NCBI RefSeq assembly: GCF_028863665.1
Contig: NZ_JARBFX010000008.1
Span: 124,001-188,000 of the forward strand
DNA from: Aquabacter sediminis
Lineage (GTDB): Bacteria; Pseudomonadota; Alphaproteobacteria; Rhizobiales; Xanthobacteraceae
Length of the DNA stretch: 64,000 nt
Direction of reading: 5' to 3'
The notes beneath the pieces were generated by a model. It saw nothing but the letters and a program-made list of their open reading frames with translations. It was not told the origin of the DNA and made no database searches. Made by a program: the position numbers and the translations under genes. Positions within the stretch are counted from its first letter, which is position 1. Each line of letters begins with the position of its first letter. Positions 16,261-25,054 of this stretch are shown one piece after another.

Positions 16261-16671
16261 ATGACCCTCCCGTTCCAGCTCGATCCGCGCCTTGAAGCCG
16301 ACGGCCCCGCCCTCGGCGACTTGCCGCTCTGCCATGTGCGGCTGGTGGACGACGCTCGCTTCTTCTGGATCGTGCTGGTGCCCCGCCGGGCGGACTGCGT
16401 TGAAATCTTCGACCTCGACGCCGCCGACCGGGCTGTGCTGGTGGAAGAAATCGCCGCCGCCGGCGCGGCCCTCAAGGCGGTCAGCGGCTGCGCCAAGCTG
16501 AATGTGGCGGCGCTCGGCAACATGGTGCCGCAGCTTCATGTGCACCTCGTCGGCCGCACGCCCGGCGATGCGGCCTGGCCCGGCCCGGTCTTCGGCGCCG
16601 GCACCCGTGAGCCTTTGGGTGACGCGCGCGCCGCCCGCGCCGAAAGGGTGCGGGCGGCGCTGGGGCTTTAA
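16261..16671 (+). CDS. HIT-domain protein (nucleotide hydrolase/transferase superfamily)
   Basis: 136 residues. The N-terminal FQLDPRLEADGPALGDLPLCHVRLVDDARFFWIVLVPRR and the C-terminal LNVAALGNMVPQLHVHLVGR are the two halves of a HIT domain. The histidine triad reads Gln-Leu-His-Val-His, so the first His of the classic HxHxH is Gln, as in a known HIT subfamily. The catalytic middle His is kept. The substrate is probably a dinucleotide or nucleotide conjugate, not determinable here. ATG at 16261. Confidence 0.85.
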   Translation: MTLPFQLDPRLEADGPALGDLPLCHVRLVDDARFFWIVLVPRRADCVEIFDLDAADRAVLVEEIAAAGAALKAVSGCAKLNVAALGNMVPQLHVHLVGRTPGDAAWPGPVFGAGTREPLGDARAARAERVRAALGL

Positions 16672-16773
16672 GGCGCGGTCAAAGGTCTCTTTTCAGACGG
16701 AAGGAGAGCGAGCGACCTTCGCACGCCCTTGCAAACGGAGTTGCACACGTCCTTGGCGCTCCCGCTCATTGCT

Positions 16774-16868
16774 GTCATGGCCGGGCTTGTCCCGGCCATC
16801 CACGGGGCTCCGTGCGCGCGGTCCCCGGGGAAGAGGCGTGGATGCCCGGGACAAGCCCGGGCATGACG
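16774..16868. repeat. palindromic repeat, family A copy 2
   Basis: GTCATGGCCGGGCTTGTCCC at the left and, inverted, GGGACAAGCCCGGGCATGAC at the right, with CCATCCACG/CGTGGATG inside. It lies between the convergent HIT and acyl-CoA dehydrogenase genes. Confidence 0.85.
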
Positions 16869-16922
16869 TTAGGAGGAGTCCGAAATTACCTTCGGCTGGT
16901 AACTTCACCTCCGCCCTGCCGC

Positions 16923-18719
16923 TCAGGCGGCGAACACGGTGGCTGCGTCGTTCAGCACCGCCCCGCCGGAGACCACCGCCTGTTCCAGGCCCGAGGCTTC
17001 CACCGCCAGATTCTCGGCGAAGAAGCGGGCGATGGCGATGCGGGCCGCCTGGCGCGGATCGGTATCGCCGCCGGCCGCCTCCGCATGGGCCGCAAGGGCG
17101 ATGCGGGCGAGATAGGCGCCCCCCGCCGCGCGGGCGAACAAGGCGAGATAGGGGGTGGCGCCCGCCAGAACCTTCACCTGCTCATTGTCCGCCAGCCAAT
17201 CCAGCATCACACGGGTGGCGCGGGCGAAGGCTTCGGTGGCCTCGGCGAGCTTTTCTCCGGTGCGGCCGAATTCGGGCGCATTCAACGCATGGACCGCGCG
17301 GGCGGTGTCGCGGCAATCGGCGATCAAGGCTTCCACCACGTCGCCATTGCCCTGGCTGATCTTCCGGGTGACGAGGTCGATGGCCTGGATGCCGTTGGTG
17401 CCTTCATAAATGGCGAAGATGCGGGCATCGCGCAGGTGCTGGGCGGCGCCCGTCTCCTCGATATAGCCCATGCCGCCATGAACCTGGATGCCGATGGAGG
17501 CCACCTTGATGCCCGCATCGGTGGCGAACGCCTTGGCCACGGGGGTGAGCAGGCTCGCCTCCGCGAGCGCCGCGGCCTTGGCGACCGGGTCCGCCAAGCG
17601 ATGGGCGCGGTCGAGGGCATCAGCCGTCTTCAGGCAGAGCGTGCGGGCGGCATCGGTCTCGGCCCGCATGGTGAGCAGCATGCGCTGCACGTCCGGATGG
17701 GCGATGATGGGGCTCATCTCGCCCCCCGAGGCGCCCGGCGCCTTGCCCTGGCGGCGGTCCTGGGCAAAGGCAACCGCGCGCTGGGTGGCCCGCTCGGCCA
17801 CCGCCACGCCCTGGACGGCCACCGCGAGGCGGGCATTGTTCATCATGGTGAACATGCAGGCGAGGCCGCGATTTTCCTCGCCCACCAGATAGCCCACGGC
17901 CCCCTCGCCCGAATCGCCGAAGCTCATGGTGCAGGTGGGCGAGCCGTGGAGGCCCATCTTGTGCTCCAGGCCCACGGCCTTGACGTCATTGCGGGCGCCG
18001 AGGGTGCCGTTGGCACTCACCAGGAATTTCGGCACCACGAACAGCGAGATGCCGCGCGTGCCGGCGGGCGCGTCGGGCAGGCGCGCCAGCACCAGATGGA
18101 CAATGTTCTCGGCGATGTCGTGCTCGCCATAGGAAATGAAGATCTTGGTGCCGAAGATGCGATAGGTGCCGTCCTCCCGGCGCTCGGCGCGGGTGCGCAG
18201 GGCGGCAAGGTCGGAGCCCGCCTGCGGCTCGGTGAGGTTCATGGTGCCGGTCCAGGTGCCGGAGACCAGATTGTGGAGATAGGTGTCCTGGAGCGCCTTG
18301 GAACCGTGGGCGGTGAGCGCCTCGATGGCCCCCATGGTCAGCACCGGGCCGATGCCGAAGGCGGGCGAGGCGCTGTTCCAGAATTCCACCAGAGCGGTGG
18401 TGACCGAGGTGGGCAAATGCTGGCCGCCAAAGGCTTCCTCCGCCGCCACCGCGTTCCAGCCGGCCTCAGACCACGCCTTATAGGTCTCGCGCCAGCCGGG
18501 GGCGGTGGTGACCACGCCGTCTTTGAGCACATTGCCGGTCTTGTCTCCGACCCGATCGAGGGGCTCGATCTCCTGCGCCGCGAACTTGCCGGCCTCTTCC
18601 AGCACGCTATCCACCAGGTCGAAGGACAGGTCCACGACACCCTCGTCCATCAGCTTGGGCAGGGAGGTGCAGTGCTTCAGGAAGAAAGCCACATCTTCCA
18701 CCGGCGCACGATAGGGCAT
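16923..18719 (-). CDS. acyl-CoA dehydrogenase family protein, long C-terminal form
   Basis: 598 residues. FAD enzyme forming a trans-2 double bond in an acyl-CoA. It shows the N-terminal helical domain, the flavin/substrate strand region TGTMNLTEPQAGSDL (about 160-175), GTKIFISYGEHD, GLHGSPTCTMSF, and the C-terminal helix with IQVHGGMGYIEE and the catalytic Glu in IYEGTNGIQAIDL (about 437-449). About 130 extra C-terminal residues (AcdN-like) place it in the ~600-residue subgroup often labelled DmdC-like. The true substrate cannot be inferred from this. Confidence 0.88.
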   Translation of the reverse strand: MPYRAPVEDVAFFLKHCTSLPKLMDEGVVDLSFDLVDSVLEEAGKFAAQEIEPLDRVGDKTGNVLKDGVVTTAPGWRETYKAWSEAGWNAVAAEEAFGGQHLPTSVTTALVEFWNSASPAFGIGPVLTMGAIEALTAHGSKALQDTYLHNLVSGTWTGTMNLTEPQAGSDLAALRTRAERREDGTYRIFGTKIFISYGEHDIAENIVHLVLARLPDAPAGTRGISLFVVPKFLVSANGTLGARNDVKAVGLEHKMGLHGSPTCTMSFGDSGEGAVGYLVGEENRGLACMFTMMNNARLAVAVQGVAVAERATQRAVAFAQDRRQGKAPGASGGEMSPIIAHPDVQRMLLTMRAETDAARTLCLKTADALDRAHRLADPVAKAAALAEASLLTPVAKAFATDAGIKVASIGIQVHGGMGYIEETGAAQHLRDARIFAIYEGTNGIQAIDLVTRKISQGNGDVVEALIADCRDTARAVHALNAPEFGRTGEKLAEATEAFARATRVMLDWLADNEQVKVLAGATPYLALFARAAGGAYLARIALAAHAEAAGGDTDPRQAARIAIARFFAENLAVEASGLEQAVVSGGAVLNDAATVFAA

Positions 18720-18940
18720 GGGACGGCCTCCGCTTCTCGTTACGGCGCCCGGGCCCGCGCCTCATTGACCTTGACCCGTCTTCGGCCCTAGAGCGTGACG
18801 CTTCGGGCGGGCGACAATTCGGAACGAGCCGCGGCTTTCGTCAAGACCCGGACAGACAGGCTTTCGTCGCATATGACCTTCGCCAGGGGCATGGCCCCAG
18901 CCACGCGCCGCCGCCGAGACGCGGCAAATGGGGGCCAGAC

Positions 18941-19972
18941 ATGGCGACCGTGACCCGGCCCCCCGCCCTTCCGGAGCGGCAGACGCTGCGTCTTTGTGCC
19001 CGCGAAGACAGCCAGATCACAAAGGCCGGCGCCCTCATCCGCGCCGGCGGGGTCGTCGCCTTTCCCACCGAGACGGTCTATGGGCTGGGAGCCGACGCCG
19101 GCAATCCCCGCGCCGTGGCCGGCGTCTATGCGGCGAAAGGGCGCCCCAGCTTCAACCCCCTCATCGCCCATGTGCCCGACGCCGCGCATGCCGCGCGCCT
19201 CGGCGCCTTCACACCTGCGGCCCGGCGGCTCGCCGCCGCCTTCTGGCCGGGGCCGCTCACTTTGGTCCTGCCCTGCATCGACATGGAGGCCATGTGCGAC
19301 CTTGCCCGCGCCGGCTTGCCCTCCCTGGCCGTGCGGGTGCCCGCCCATCCCGTGGCCCAGGCCTTCCTGAGGGAAGCCGGCTGCCCGGTGGTGGGGCCGA
19401 GCGCCAACCGCTCCGGCCATGTCTCGCCCACCGATGCCGACCATGTGGCCGAGGACCTGAACGGGCGCATCGACGCCATTCTGGATGCCGGGGCGACGCA
19501 AGTGGGGGTGGAATCCACCATCGTTTCCTGCCTGGAGGACGGGCCCACCTTGCTGCGGCCCGGCGGTCTCTCGCGGGAGAAGATCGAAGCGGTGCTCGGC
19601 CATGCGCTTCCCGATGCCCCGCATTTGGACGCGGACCGCCCCTCCGCGCCGGGGCGGCTCGCTTCCCATTATGCCCCCCGCGCAACCGTGCGGCTGGCGG
19701 CCGAGCATGTGGCGCCGGGCGAAGCGCTTTTGACCTTTGGCGGCCTGCGCCCGCCCGGAAGCGATGCGGCAGCCTGCATCATCGACCTCAGCCCCGCCGG
19801 GGACCTGGAGGAAGCCGCCGCCCATCTTTATGGCGCCCTGCGGCGCCTGGATGGGCTGGGCGTTGCGGGCATTGCCGTGGTACCCCTCCCCCGCACGGGT
19901 CTCGGGGAAGCCATCGCCGACCGGCTCGGCCGCGCGGCCGCGCCGCGCCCCATGGATATTGAAGGGGATTGA
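18941..19972 (+). CDS. threonylcarbamoyl-AMP synthase, Sua5 type
   Basis: 343 residues. Makes threonylcarbamoyl-AMP from threonine, bicarbonate and ATP, the first step of tRNA t6A formation. The YrdC domain (about 20-215) shows KAGALIRAGGVVAFPTETVYGLGADA, KGRPSFNPLIAHV and GCPVVGPSANRSGHVSPTDA. A Sua5 C-terminal domain (about 240-343) follows, with the linker PSAPGRLASHYAPRA. The two-domain length fits Sua5 and not the short TsaC. It is followed at once by the GNAT gene (stop at 19972, start at 19975). Confidence 0.92.
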   Translation: MATVTRPPALPERQTLRLCAREDSQITKAGALIRAGGVVAFPTETVYGLGADAGNPRAVAGVYAAKGRPSFNPLIAHVPDAAHAARLGAFTPAARRLAAAFWPGPLTLVLPCIDMEAMCDLARAGLPSLAVRVPAHPVAQAFLREAGCPVVGPSANRSGHVSPTDADHVAEDLNGRIDAILDAGATQVGVESTIVSCLEDGPTLLRPGGLSREKIEAVLGHALPDAPHLDADRPSAPGRLASHYAPRATVRLAAEHVAPGEALLTFGGLRPPGSDAAACIIDLSPAGDLEEAAAHLYGALRRLDGLGVAGIAVVPLPRTGLGEAIADRLGRAAAPRPMDIEGD

Positions 19973-19974
19973 GG

Positions 19975-20415
19975 ATGGACGCCGCCACCGAGACCGCACA
20001 TCCCATCGGCCATATGCGCGAGGGCGAGGAAGAGGCGCTCGTGGCGCTGTGGACCGCCACCGGCCTCATCCGCCCCTGGAACGACCCGCGCGCCGACATC
20101 ACGCTGGCCCGGCGCGGGCCGCACTCCACCATCCTGGTCGCCCGTGCGGACGGAGCCGTGATCGGCTCCGCCATGGTGGGCCATGATGGCCATCGCGGCT
20201 GGATCTACTATCTGGCGGTGGCGCCCGACCAGGCCCGCCAGGGGCTCGGCACGGCGCTGACCCGCGCCGCGGAGGACTGGCTGCGGGCGCGCGGCGTGCC
20301 CAAGCTCATGCTGATGGTGCGGCCGGAGAATGAGCAGGTGCAGGCCTTCTATGATGCCGCCGGCTATATCCAGGAGCCGCGCATCATCTTCTCCAAGCGC
20401 CTCGACGGAAAATAA
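19975..20415 (+). CDS. GNAT-family N-acetyltransferase (YpeA-like)
   Basis: 146 residues. The GNAT core is visible: VARADGAVIGSAMVGHDGHRGWIYYLAVAPDQARQGLGTALTRAAEDWLRARG, with the acetyl-CoA loop QARQGLGTAL, then KLMLMVRPENEQVQAFYDAAGYIQ. The length and DPRADI opening fit the YpeA group. It follows sua5 by two bases, so the two are probably co-transcribed and translationally coupled. The acceptor substrate is unknown. Confidence 0.85.
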   Translation: MDAATETAHPIGHMREGEEEALVALWTATGLIRPWNDPRADITLARRGPHSTILVARADGAVIGSAMVGHDGHRGWIYYLAVAPDQARQGLGTALTRAAEDWLRARGVPKLMLMVRPENEQVQAFYDAAGYIQEPRIIFSKRLDGK

Positions 20416-20419
20416 GGCT

Positions 20420-20533
20420 CGGGATCGTCCAGCGCTTCATCGAAAAGCTGGACGATCCCGTATCTTTGCTTCGACGCGTTTCCTTCACGCGAACCGGTTC
20501 CCACTTCGCTTTTCACACTTCGCTTGGAAACGC
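20420..20533. repeat. 14-bp hairpin plus family B repeat copy 2
   Basis: A perfect 14-bp inverted repeat CGGGATCGTCCAGC/GCTGGACGATCCCG (20420-20433 and 20447-20460) starts five bases after the GNAT stop. It is followed by TATCTTTG and the conserved core CGTTTCCTTCACGCGAACCGG...GGAAACG. Hairpin plus core is the same arrangement as at 11281 and 33386. It lies between convergent genes and may end both transcripts. Confidence 0.8.
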
Positions 20534-20534
20534 A

Positions 20535-21509
20535 TCAAGCCGCAAACCGCATGAGGCATGCCTGCGCCTCCGCGGCGATGCGGCGGACGAGGTCGCCGGC
20601 CGGCGGCACGTCGCGCACGAGGCCGATGGCCTCGCCAACCGTCACATTGCCCATGTCGAAGTCGCCCTCTTCAAGGGCGGCCTCCACCTGCCGCATCTCC
20701 TCGTGCTTCAAGGCTTCCAGTTCCGCCTCCCGGCCATGCCAGCGGGAAATGAAGCCGTTGCGCAGGAGCCGGCCCGTATAGGGGGAAGGCCAGGCCTTCT
20801 GGCGCACGATGTCATAGACGCGGGTGCGTACGGTGTCGTCGCCATCGGCCGCCACCGCCAGGGCCTGGGCGTTGGGATGGATGAGCGCCTCGCGCGTCGC
20901 CCAGAAGCGCGAGCCCATGAGCGCCCCGTCCGCCCCCAGCATCAGCACCGCCGCAAGGCCCCGCCCATCGGCGATGCCGCCGGCCGCCAGAAGCAGGCAG
21001 TCGGGCGCGCGGGCGGCGATCAGGTCCGCCACCGCCGGCACGAAGGGCAGCGTGGAGCGGGCGGCCTGGCCGTGGCCGCCGGCTTCCGTGCCTTGTGCCA
21101 CGATCACCTCGGCGCCTACATCCAGGGCGCGGCGGGCATGCTCCAGGGTCTGAACCTGGCAGATGAGCGGCACGCCGGCCGCCTTGATGGCGCCGGCAAA
21201 GGGCGCGGGATCGGAAAAGGACAGCATGAGGGCAGCGGGCTTGTGCGCGAGCGCCATGTCCAAAAGCCCGGGATTGCCCGCCAGCGCCCAGGTGATGAAG
21301 CCGCAGCCCACCCGGTGATTGCCCGCCAGCGGAAACTCCCGCTCCAGCCGCTCGGTCTCCGCATAGCCCCCGCCGATGAGGCCCAGCCCCCCCGCCGCGC
21401 TCACCGCCCCCGCCAGCGCTCCGCCGGACGCCGGGTCCATGGGCGCGAGCACGATGGGCAGGTCGATGCCGAAGCGGCGGGTGAAGCGAGTCTCAAGCAG
21501 ATGCGCCAT
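20535..21509 (-). CDS. nitronate monooxygenase / 2-nitropropane dioxygenase family protein
   Basis: 324 residues. FMN TIM-barrel enzyme oxidising alkyl nitronates. Features: N-terminal IDLPIVLAPMDPASGGALAGAVSAAGGLGLIG, FITWAL, VIVAQGTEAGGHG (about 140-152, flavin phosphate loop), LLAAGGIADGRGLAAVLMLGADGALMGSRFWAT, and a C-terminal R..GRLLRN. Length and motifs are typical of class I enzymes, some of which serve other roles. It is read divergently from a LysR gene 99 bases away, which may control it. Confidence 0.88.
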   Translation of the reverse strand: MAHLLETRFTRRFGIDLPIVLAPMDPASGGALAGAVSAAGGLGLIGGGYAETERLEREFPLAGNHRVGCGFITWALAGNPGLLDMALAHKPAALMLSFSDPAPFAGAIKAAGVPLICQVQTLEHARRALDVGAEVIVAQGTEAGGHGQAARSTLPFVPAVADLIAARAPDCLLLAAGGIADGRGLAAVLMLGADGALMGSRFWATREALIHPNAQALAVAADGDDTVRTRVYDIVRQKAWPSPYTGRLLRNGFISRWHGREAELEALKHEEMRQVEAALEEGDFDMGNVTVGEAIGLVRDVPPAGDLVRRIAAEAQACLMRFAA

Positions 21510-21608
21510 GGGGGCCTCCAGCGGGAATGCGCAGCCACGCTAGTCCCCGCCTGCCTTGCGGAAAAGTGATTAATCTGGAACAAAGGCATCTGGATTGGAG
21601 ATGCCAGA

Positions 21609-22484
21609 ATGAATGCCCTGGACTTGCGCTTCTTCGCCGCCGTCGCGCGCTCCGGGGGGATCGGGCGCGCCGCGCAGATGCTCAACACCGTGCAATCCAA
21701 CGTCACCACCCGTCTGCGGAGCCTGGAGGCGGAATTGGGCACTCCCCTCTTCCACCGCCACAGCCGGGGCGTGGTGCTGACCGAGGCGGGGGAGCGCCTG
21801 CTGCCCTATGCGGAAAAGGTGGGCCAGCTCCTCTCCGAAGCGAAGCGGGCAGCGCTGGATGGCGAGGAACCGGGCGGGGAGCTGCGCATCGGCGCCATGG
21901 AGACCACCGCCGCACTCCGCCTGCCCCCGATCCTCGCCGCCTATGTGGCTGACTGCCCGAAGGTGGATGTGCATGTGGAAACCGGGCCGACCCAGGCCCT
22001 TGTCGCCCGTGTTCTGGCGCGGGAGCTGGAAGGCGCCTTCGTGTGCGGGCCGATCGACCATCCCGACCTTCACGCTCTGCCCATGATGGCCGAGGAACTG
22101 GTGCTGGTGACACCCCCCGCGCCCCTGGAGCGCCAGGGCGGAGAGGGCAAGATCCTGGTCTTCCGCGCCGGCTGCTCCTATCGCCAGCGGCTGGAGGCGC
22201 TGCTGGCGGCGCAGGGCGCGGTGCAGGTGCGGCGGATGGAATTCGGCACGCTGGACGGCATCTTGGGCTGCGTCGGCGCCGGCCTCGGCGTCACCCTCCT
22301 GCCGCGCGCGGTGGCAGAGCCCGCGGCGCGCACCGGCAAGGTCCGCCTCCAGGCCCTGCCGCCGGACGAGGCGCATGTCACCACCGCCTTCATCACCCGG
22401 CACGACGCCTTCATGTCCCGCGCCCTGGACCGCTTCATTGCTATTGCGCAGGGGCTGGGGGCGGGGGAGCGACAGGCGGCGTGA
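21609..22484 (+). CDS. LysR-family transcriptional regulator
   Basis: 291 residues. The winged-helix N-terminus (LDLRFFAAVARSGGIGRAAQMLNTVQSNVTTRLRSLEAELGTPLFHRHSRGVVLTEAGERL) is complete, followed by a LysR substrate-binding domain with ELRIGAMETTAALRLPPILAAY. Divergent orientation to the nitronate monooxygenase gene suggests that gene as a target; the ligand is unknown. Confidence 0.9.
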   Translation: MNALDLRFFAAVARSGGIGRAAQMLNTVQSNVTTRLRSLEAELGTPLFHRHSRGVVLTEAGERLLPYAEKVGQLLSEAKRAALDGEEPGGELRIGAMETTAALRLPPILAAYVADCPKVDVHVETGPTQALVARVLARELEGAFVCGPIDHPDLHALPMMAEELVLVTPPAPLERQGGEGKILVFRAGCSYRQRLEALLAAQGAVQVRRMEFGTLDGILGCVGAGLGVTLLPRAVAEPAARTGKVRLQALPPDEAHVTTAFITRHDAFMSRALDRFIAIAQGLGAGERQAA

Positions 22485-22586
22485 GACGGGCGCGGTAGTC
22501 CGGGGAACGATTTCTGAAATGGCCCGGAGGGCAGGTCTGGATGGAGTTCCAAAAGCCCCTGCGAGGTTTGAGAACCAGGCAAAAAA

Positions 22587-22650
22587 CGAAGTTTAACTTC
22601 GCAAATGCAGTAAATATCAAACTTGCGCCAGTTTGAAGATCCCGTATTTT
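22587..22650 (+). promoter_or_regulatory. abiE promoter with two palindromes
   Basis: Dyad 1 is CGAAGTT-T-AACTTCG (22587-22601). Dyad 2 is TCAAACT-N6-AGTTTGA (22617-22636). TTGCGC (22623) and TATTTT (22645) are 16 bases apart and would form the promoter, so dyad 2 covers its -35. The -10 box ends eight bases before the AbiEi ATG and no Shine-Dalgarno is visible, so the mRNA could be leaderless. AbiEi proteins are known to repress their own operon by binding inverted repeats, which fits this layout. Confidence 0.5.
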
Positions 22651-22657
22651 ACCAAGC

Positions 22658-23509
22658 ATGGCTGCGCAAACCGAAGGCAAGCTAAACCGCCTGGAAAAGA
22701 CGCTCCCTGATGGGCTGCTGGTCGATGCCGCCTGGATGGAGCAGCACGGCTATTCGACAAGCCTGCGCAGCCAGTATGTGAAGGGCGGATGGCTGGTGCA
22801 GCCGGTCCGCGGCACATTCAAGCGGCCGCGCGGCGTGCTGACCTGGGAGAAAGCGGTGATCTCGCTCCAGACGCTGATGGCGCGACCGTTGGTCGTCGGG
22901 GGCCGGACCGCGCTCGAACTGCAGGGCTTCGGTCATTACCTATCGCCTGACGGCCCACGCGTCGTGCACCTGCATGGCCGGGAGGCGCCGCCCAATTGGC
23001 TTGCGAAGCTGCCACTCGATGTGCGCTTCGTCTTTCGCCGTTCGCAAACGCTGTTCAAGTCCGAGCCGGTCACGAAGGGGCTGACCAGCTTCGCGTGGGA
23101 TATCGAAGCGAACCGGGGCCAGCATGCGGAGGCCTTCGCAGGAGGCGCGGTGCGGGCCTTTCAGACGGATGCCGAATGGCCGCTGGCCATCTCGACCGCC
23201 GAGCGGGCCTTCCTGGAAATGCTCGACGAGCTGCCGGGGCGGGAGACATTTCACAACGTCGACATGATCGCGGAGGGCTTGCGCACGCTCAGCCCGAAAC
23301 GCCTCCAGAAGCTGCTGGAAGATTGCCGCAGCATCAAGGTTCGGCGGCTCTTCTTCTGGTTCGCTGAACGCCACGGCCATCGCTGGTTGAACCGGATCGA
23401 CCGGGAGCGCGTGTCGCTCGGCAGCGGGAAGCGCGAGCTGGTCAAAGGCGGGCGGCTCGACACCAAATACCTGATCACCGTGCCGGAGGATCTCAGTGCC
23501 CCGGTCTGA
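22658..23509 (+). CDS. AbiEi-type antitoxin (type IV toxin-antitoxin system)
   Basis: 283 residues. N-terminal winged helix (KLNRLEKTLPDGLLVDAAWMEQHGYSTSLRSQYVKGGWLVQPVRGTFKRP) followed by the AbiEi body with VVGGRTALELQGFGHYL, VHLHGREAPPNWL and AISTAERAFLEMLDELP. AbiEi neutralises AbiEii and represses the operon. Its 3' end overlaps the toxin gene by 14 bases, the usual arrangement. Composition is somewhat less GC-rich than the flanking genes, in keeping with a mobile defence module. Confidence 0.85.
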   Translation: MAAQTEGKLNRLEKTLPDGLLVDAAWMEQHGYSTSLRSQYVKGGWLVQPVRGTFKRPRGVLTWEKAVISLQTLMARPLVVGGRTALELQGFGHYLSPDGPRVVHLHGREAPPNWLAKLPLDVRFVFRRSQTLFKSEPVTKGLTSFAWDIEANRGQHAEAFAGGAVRAFQTDAEWPLAISTAERAFLEMLDELPGRETFHNVDMIAEGLRTLSPKRLQKLLEDCRSIKVRRLFFWFAERHGHRWLNRIDRERVSLGSGKRELVKGGRLDTKYLITVPEDLSAPV

Positions 23510-24410
23510 CCGCTATCGCGCGCAGGTCGCGCTCCTGATCGCCGTCTTGCCGTTTGTCGCGGAGGAAGAGGAGTTCGCACTCAAGGGTGGCACAGCGATC
23601 AACCTGTTCCTGCGCGACATGCCGCGCCTCTCGATGGATATCGATCTTGCTTACCTGAGAGTCGCAGAGCGCATGGAGTCGCTCGCCGCCATCGATGCTG
23701 CGATGAAGCGTATGGCGGGCGCGATCCGGGCGGACCTTCGTGACGCGCGGGTGAATGAAGTCATGAACACCGCCGAAAGGACCGTCACGAAGCTGACCGT
23801 CCAGCGACCGGGCGCGCAAATCAAGATCGAGGTCACGCCCGTGCTGCGCGGCTGCGTGTTTGCGCCGGAGACGCGAACCGTATCCGCCTCCGTTGAAGAG
23901 GCATTCGGCTTTGCCGAAGCTCAGGTGGTCTCGTTCGCCGATCTTTATGGCGGGAAGATCATGGCGGCGCTCGACCGCCAGCATCCGCGCGACCTTTTCG
24001 ACGTGCGGGATCTGCTCGCACGTGAAGGGATAACGGACGCGCTGCGGCAGGCCTTCATCGTCTATCTCATCAGCCATCACCGCCCGATCGCCGAGGTGCT
24101 GTGCTCTCCGCAGAAGGAAATCGGGGCGGCGTTCGAGGGTGAGTTTGCGGGTATGGCAAGCGAAGACGTATCGCTTGAGGCGTTGATGGAGGCACGGGCG
24201 GCCTTGGTCGCTGACATTGTCGGGCGCATGCCGAAAGAGCACCGACAGTTTTTGGTTGGCTTCAAGGAAGGGACGCCGGACTGGGATCTGCTGGGCGTGC
24301 CGGAAGCCCGGACTCTTCCAGCCGTCAGGTGGAAACAACTCAACCTTAACCGGCTCACACCCGAAGACAGGCAGCGGCGCGTCGCGAAGCTGAAAGCCTT
24401 GCTGCCGTAG
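23496..24410 (+). CDS. AbiEii-type nucleotidyltransferase toxin
   Basis: 304 residues from GTG at 23496, overlapping the antitoxin gene by 14 bases. The nucleotidyltransferase signature FALKGGTAINLFLRDMPRLSMDIDLAYL (about residues 28-55) has the GG[ST] and DxD elements, followed by EVTPVLRG and FADLYGGKIMAALDRQHPRDLFDVRDLL. AbiEii toxins block growth by modifying nucleic acid (tRNA for characterised homologues) and give abortive infection against phage. All recognised catalytic residues are present, so the toxin should be active. Confidence 0.87.
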   Translation: MPRSDRYRAQVALLIAVLPFVAEEEEFALKGGTAINLFLRDMPRLSMDIDLAYLRVAERMESLAAIDAAMKRMAGAIRADLRDARVNEVMNTAERTVTKLTVQRPGAQIKIEVTPVLRGCVFAPETRTVSASVEEAFGFAEAQVVSFADLYGGKIMAALDRQHPRDLFDVRDLLAREGITDALRQAFIVYLISHHRPIAEVLCSPQKEIGAAFEGEFAGMASEDVSLEALMEARAALVADIVGRMPKEHRQFLVGFKEGTPDWDLLGVPEARTLPAVRWKQLNLNRLTPEDRQRRVAKLKALLP

Positions 24411-24464
24411 AACGCGCAGTCGAAGGGATCAAACGGCCACCCGGGCGGGAGCAGCGGTTGTCGC

Positions 24465-25049
24465 CTATTCCTTCGCCCGCCAGCATGCTTCCAGATGGTC
24501 GTCCACCAGCCCGCAGGCCTGCATGGCGGCGTAGACGATGGTGGGGCCGCAGAATTTGAAGCCCGCCGCCTTCAGGCGCTTGGACAAGGCGCGGGATTCC
24601 GGTGTCTCGGCGGGCACGTCGCCGAGGGTGCGTGGGCGGCGCACGAAGGGTGTGCCACCCACGCTCTCCCACAGGAAGTCGGAGAAATCGACCCCCTTGT
24701 CCCGAAGCTCCAGATAGGCGCGGGCGGAGAGCACCGCCCCCTCGATCTTGGCGCGGTTGCGCACGATGCCCGCATCCTGCATCAGCGCCTCCACCTTGGC
24801 GGCGTCGTAGCGGGCGATGATGTCCGGCTCGAAGCCATCGAAGGCCCGGCGGAAATTGTCGCGCTTGCGCAGGATGGTGATCCAGGCGAGCCCGGCCTGG
24901 AAGCCATCCAGCAGCAGCTTCTCGAACAGCGCGCGCGAATCGCGCTCCGGCACGCCCCATTCCTCGTCGTGATAGGCCACATAGAGGGGATCGGTGCCGC
25001 ACCAGGGGCACCGATGGCGGCCATCGGCATGAAGGTGCGCCGGGCGCAT
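24465..25049 (-). CDS. tag: DNA-3-methyladenine glycosylase I
   Basis: 194 residues. Removes 3-methyladenine from alkylated DNA. The zinc-snap and catalytic features are visible: RCPWCGTDPLYVAYHDEEWGVP at the N-terminus (Cys and His ligands, substrate-binding EEWG), LFEKLLLDGFQAGLAWITILRKRDNFR, and the C-terminal HLEACW with the remaining ligands. I start at ATG 25049, because the frame runs open upstream through the next gene as a shadow. It follows the Ldh_2 gene by five bases and ends an apparent three-gene operon. Confidence 0.93.
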   Translation of the reverse strand: MRPAHLHADGRHRCPWCGTDPLYVAYHDEEWGVPERDSRALFEKLLLDGFQAGLAWITILRKRDNFRRAFDGFEPDIIARYDAAKVEALMQDAGIVRNRAKIEGAVLSARAYLELRDKGVDFSDFLWESVGGTPFVRRPRTLGDVPAETPESRALSKRLKAAGFKFCGPTIVYAAMQACGLVDDHLEACWRAKE

Positions 25050-25054
25050 GGGCG

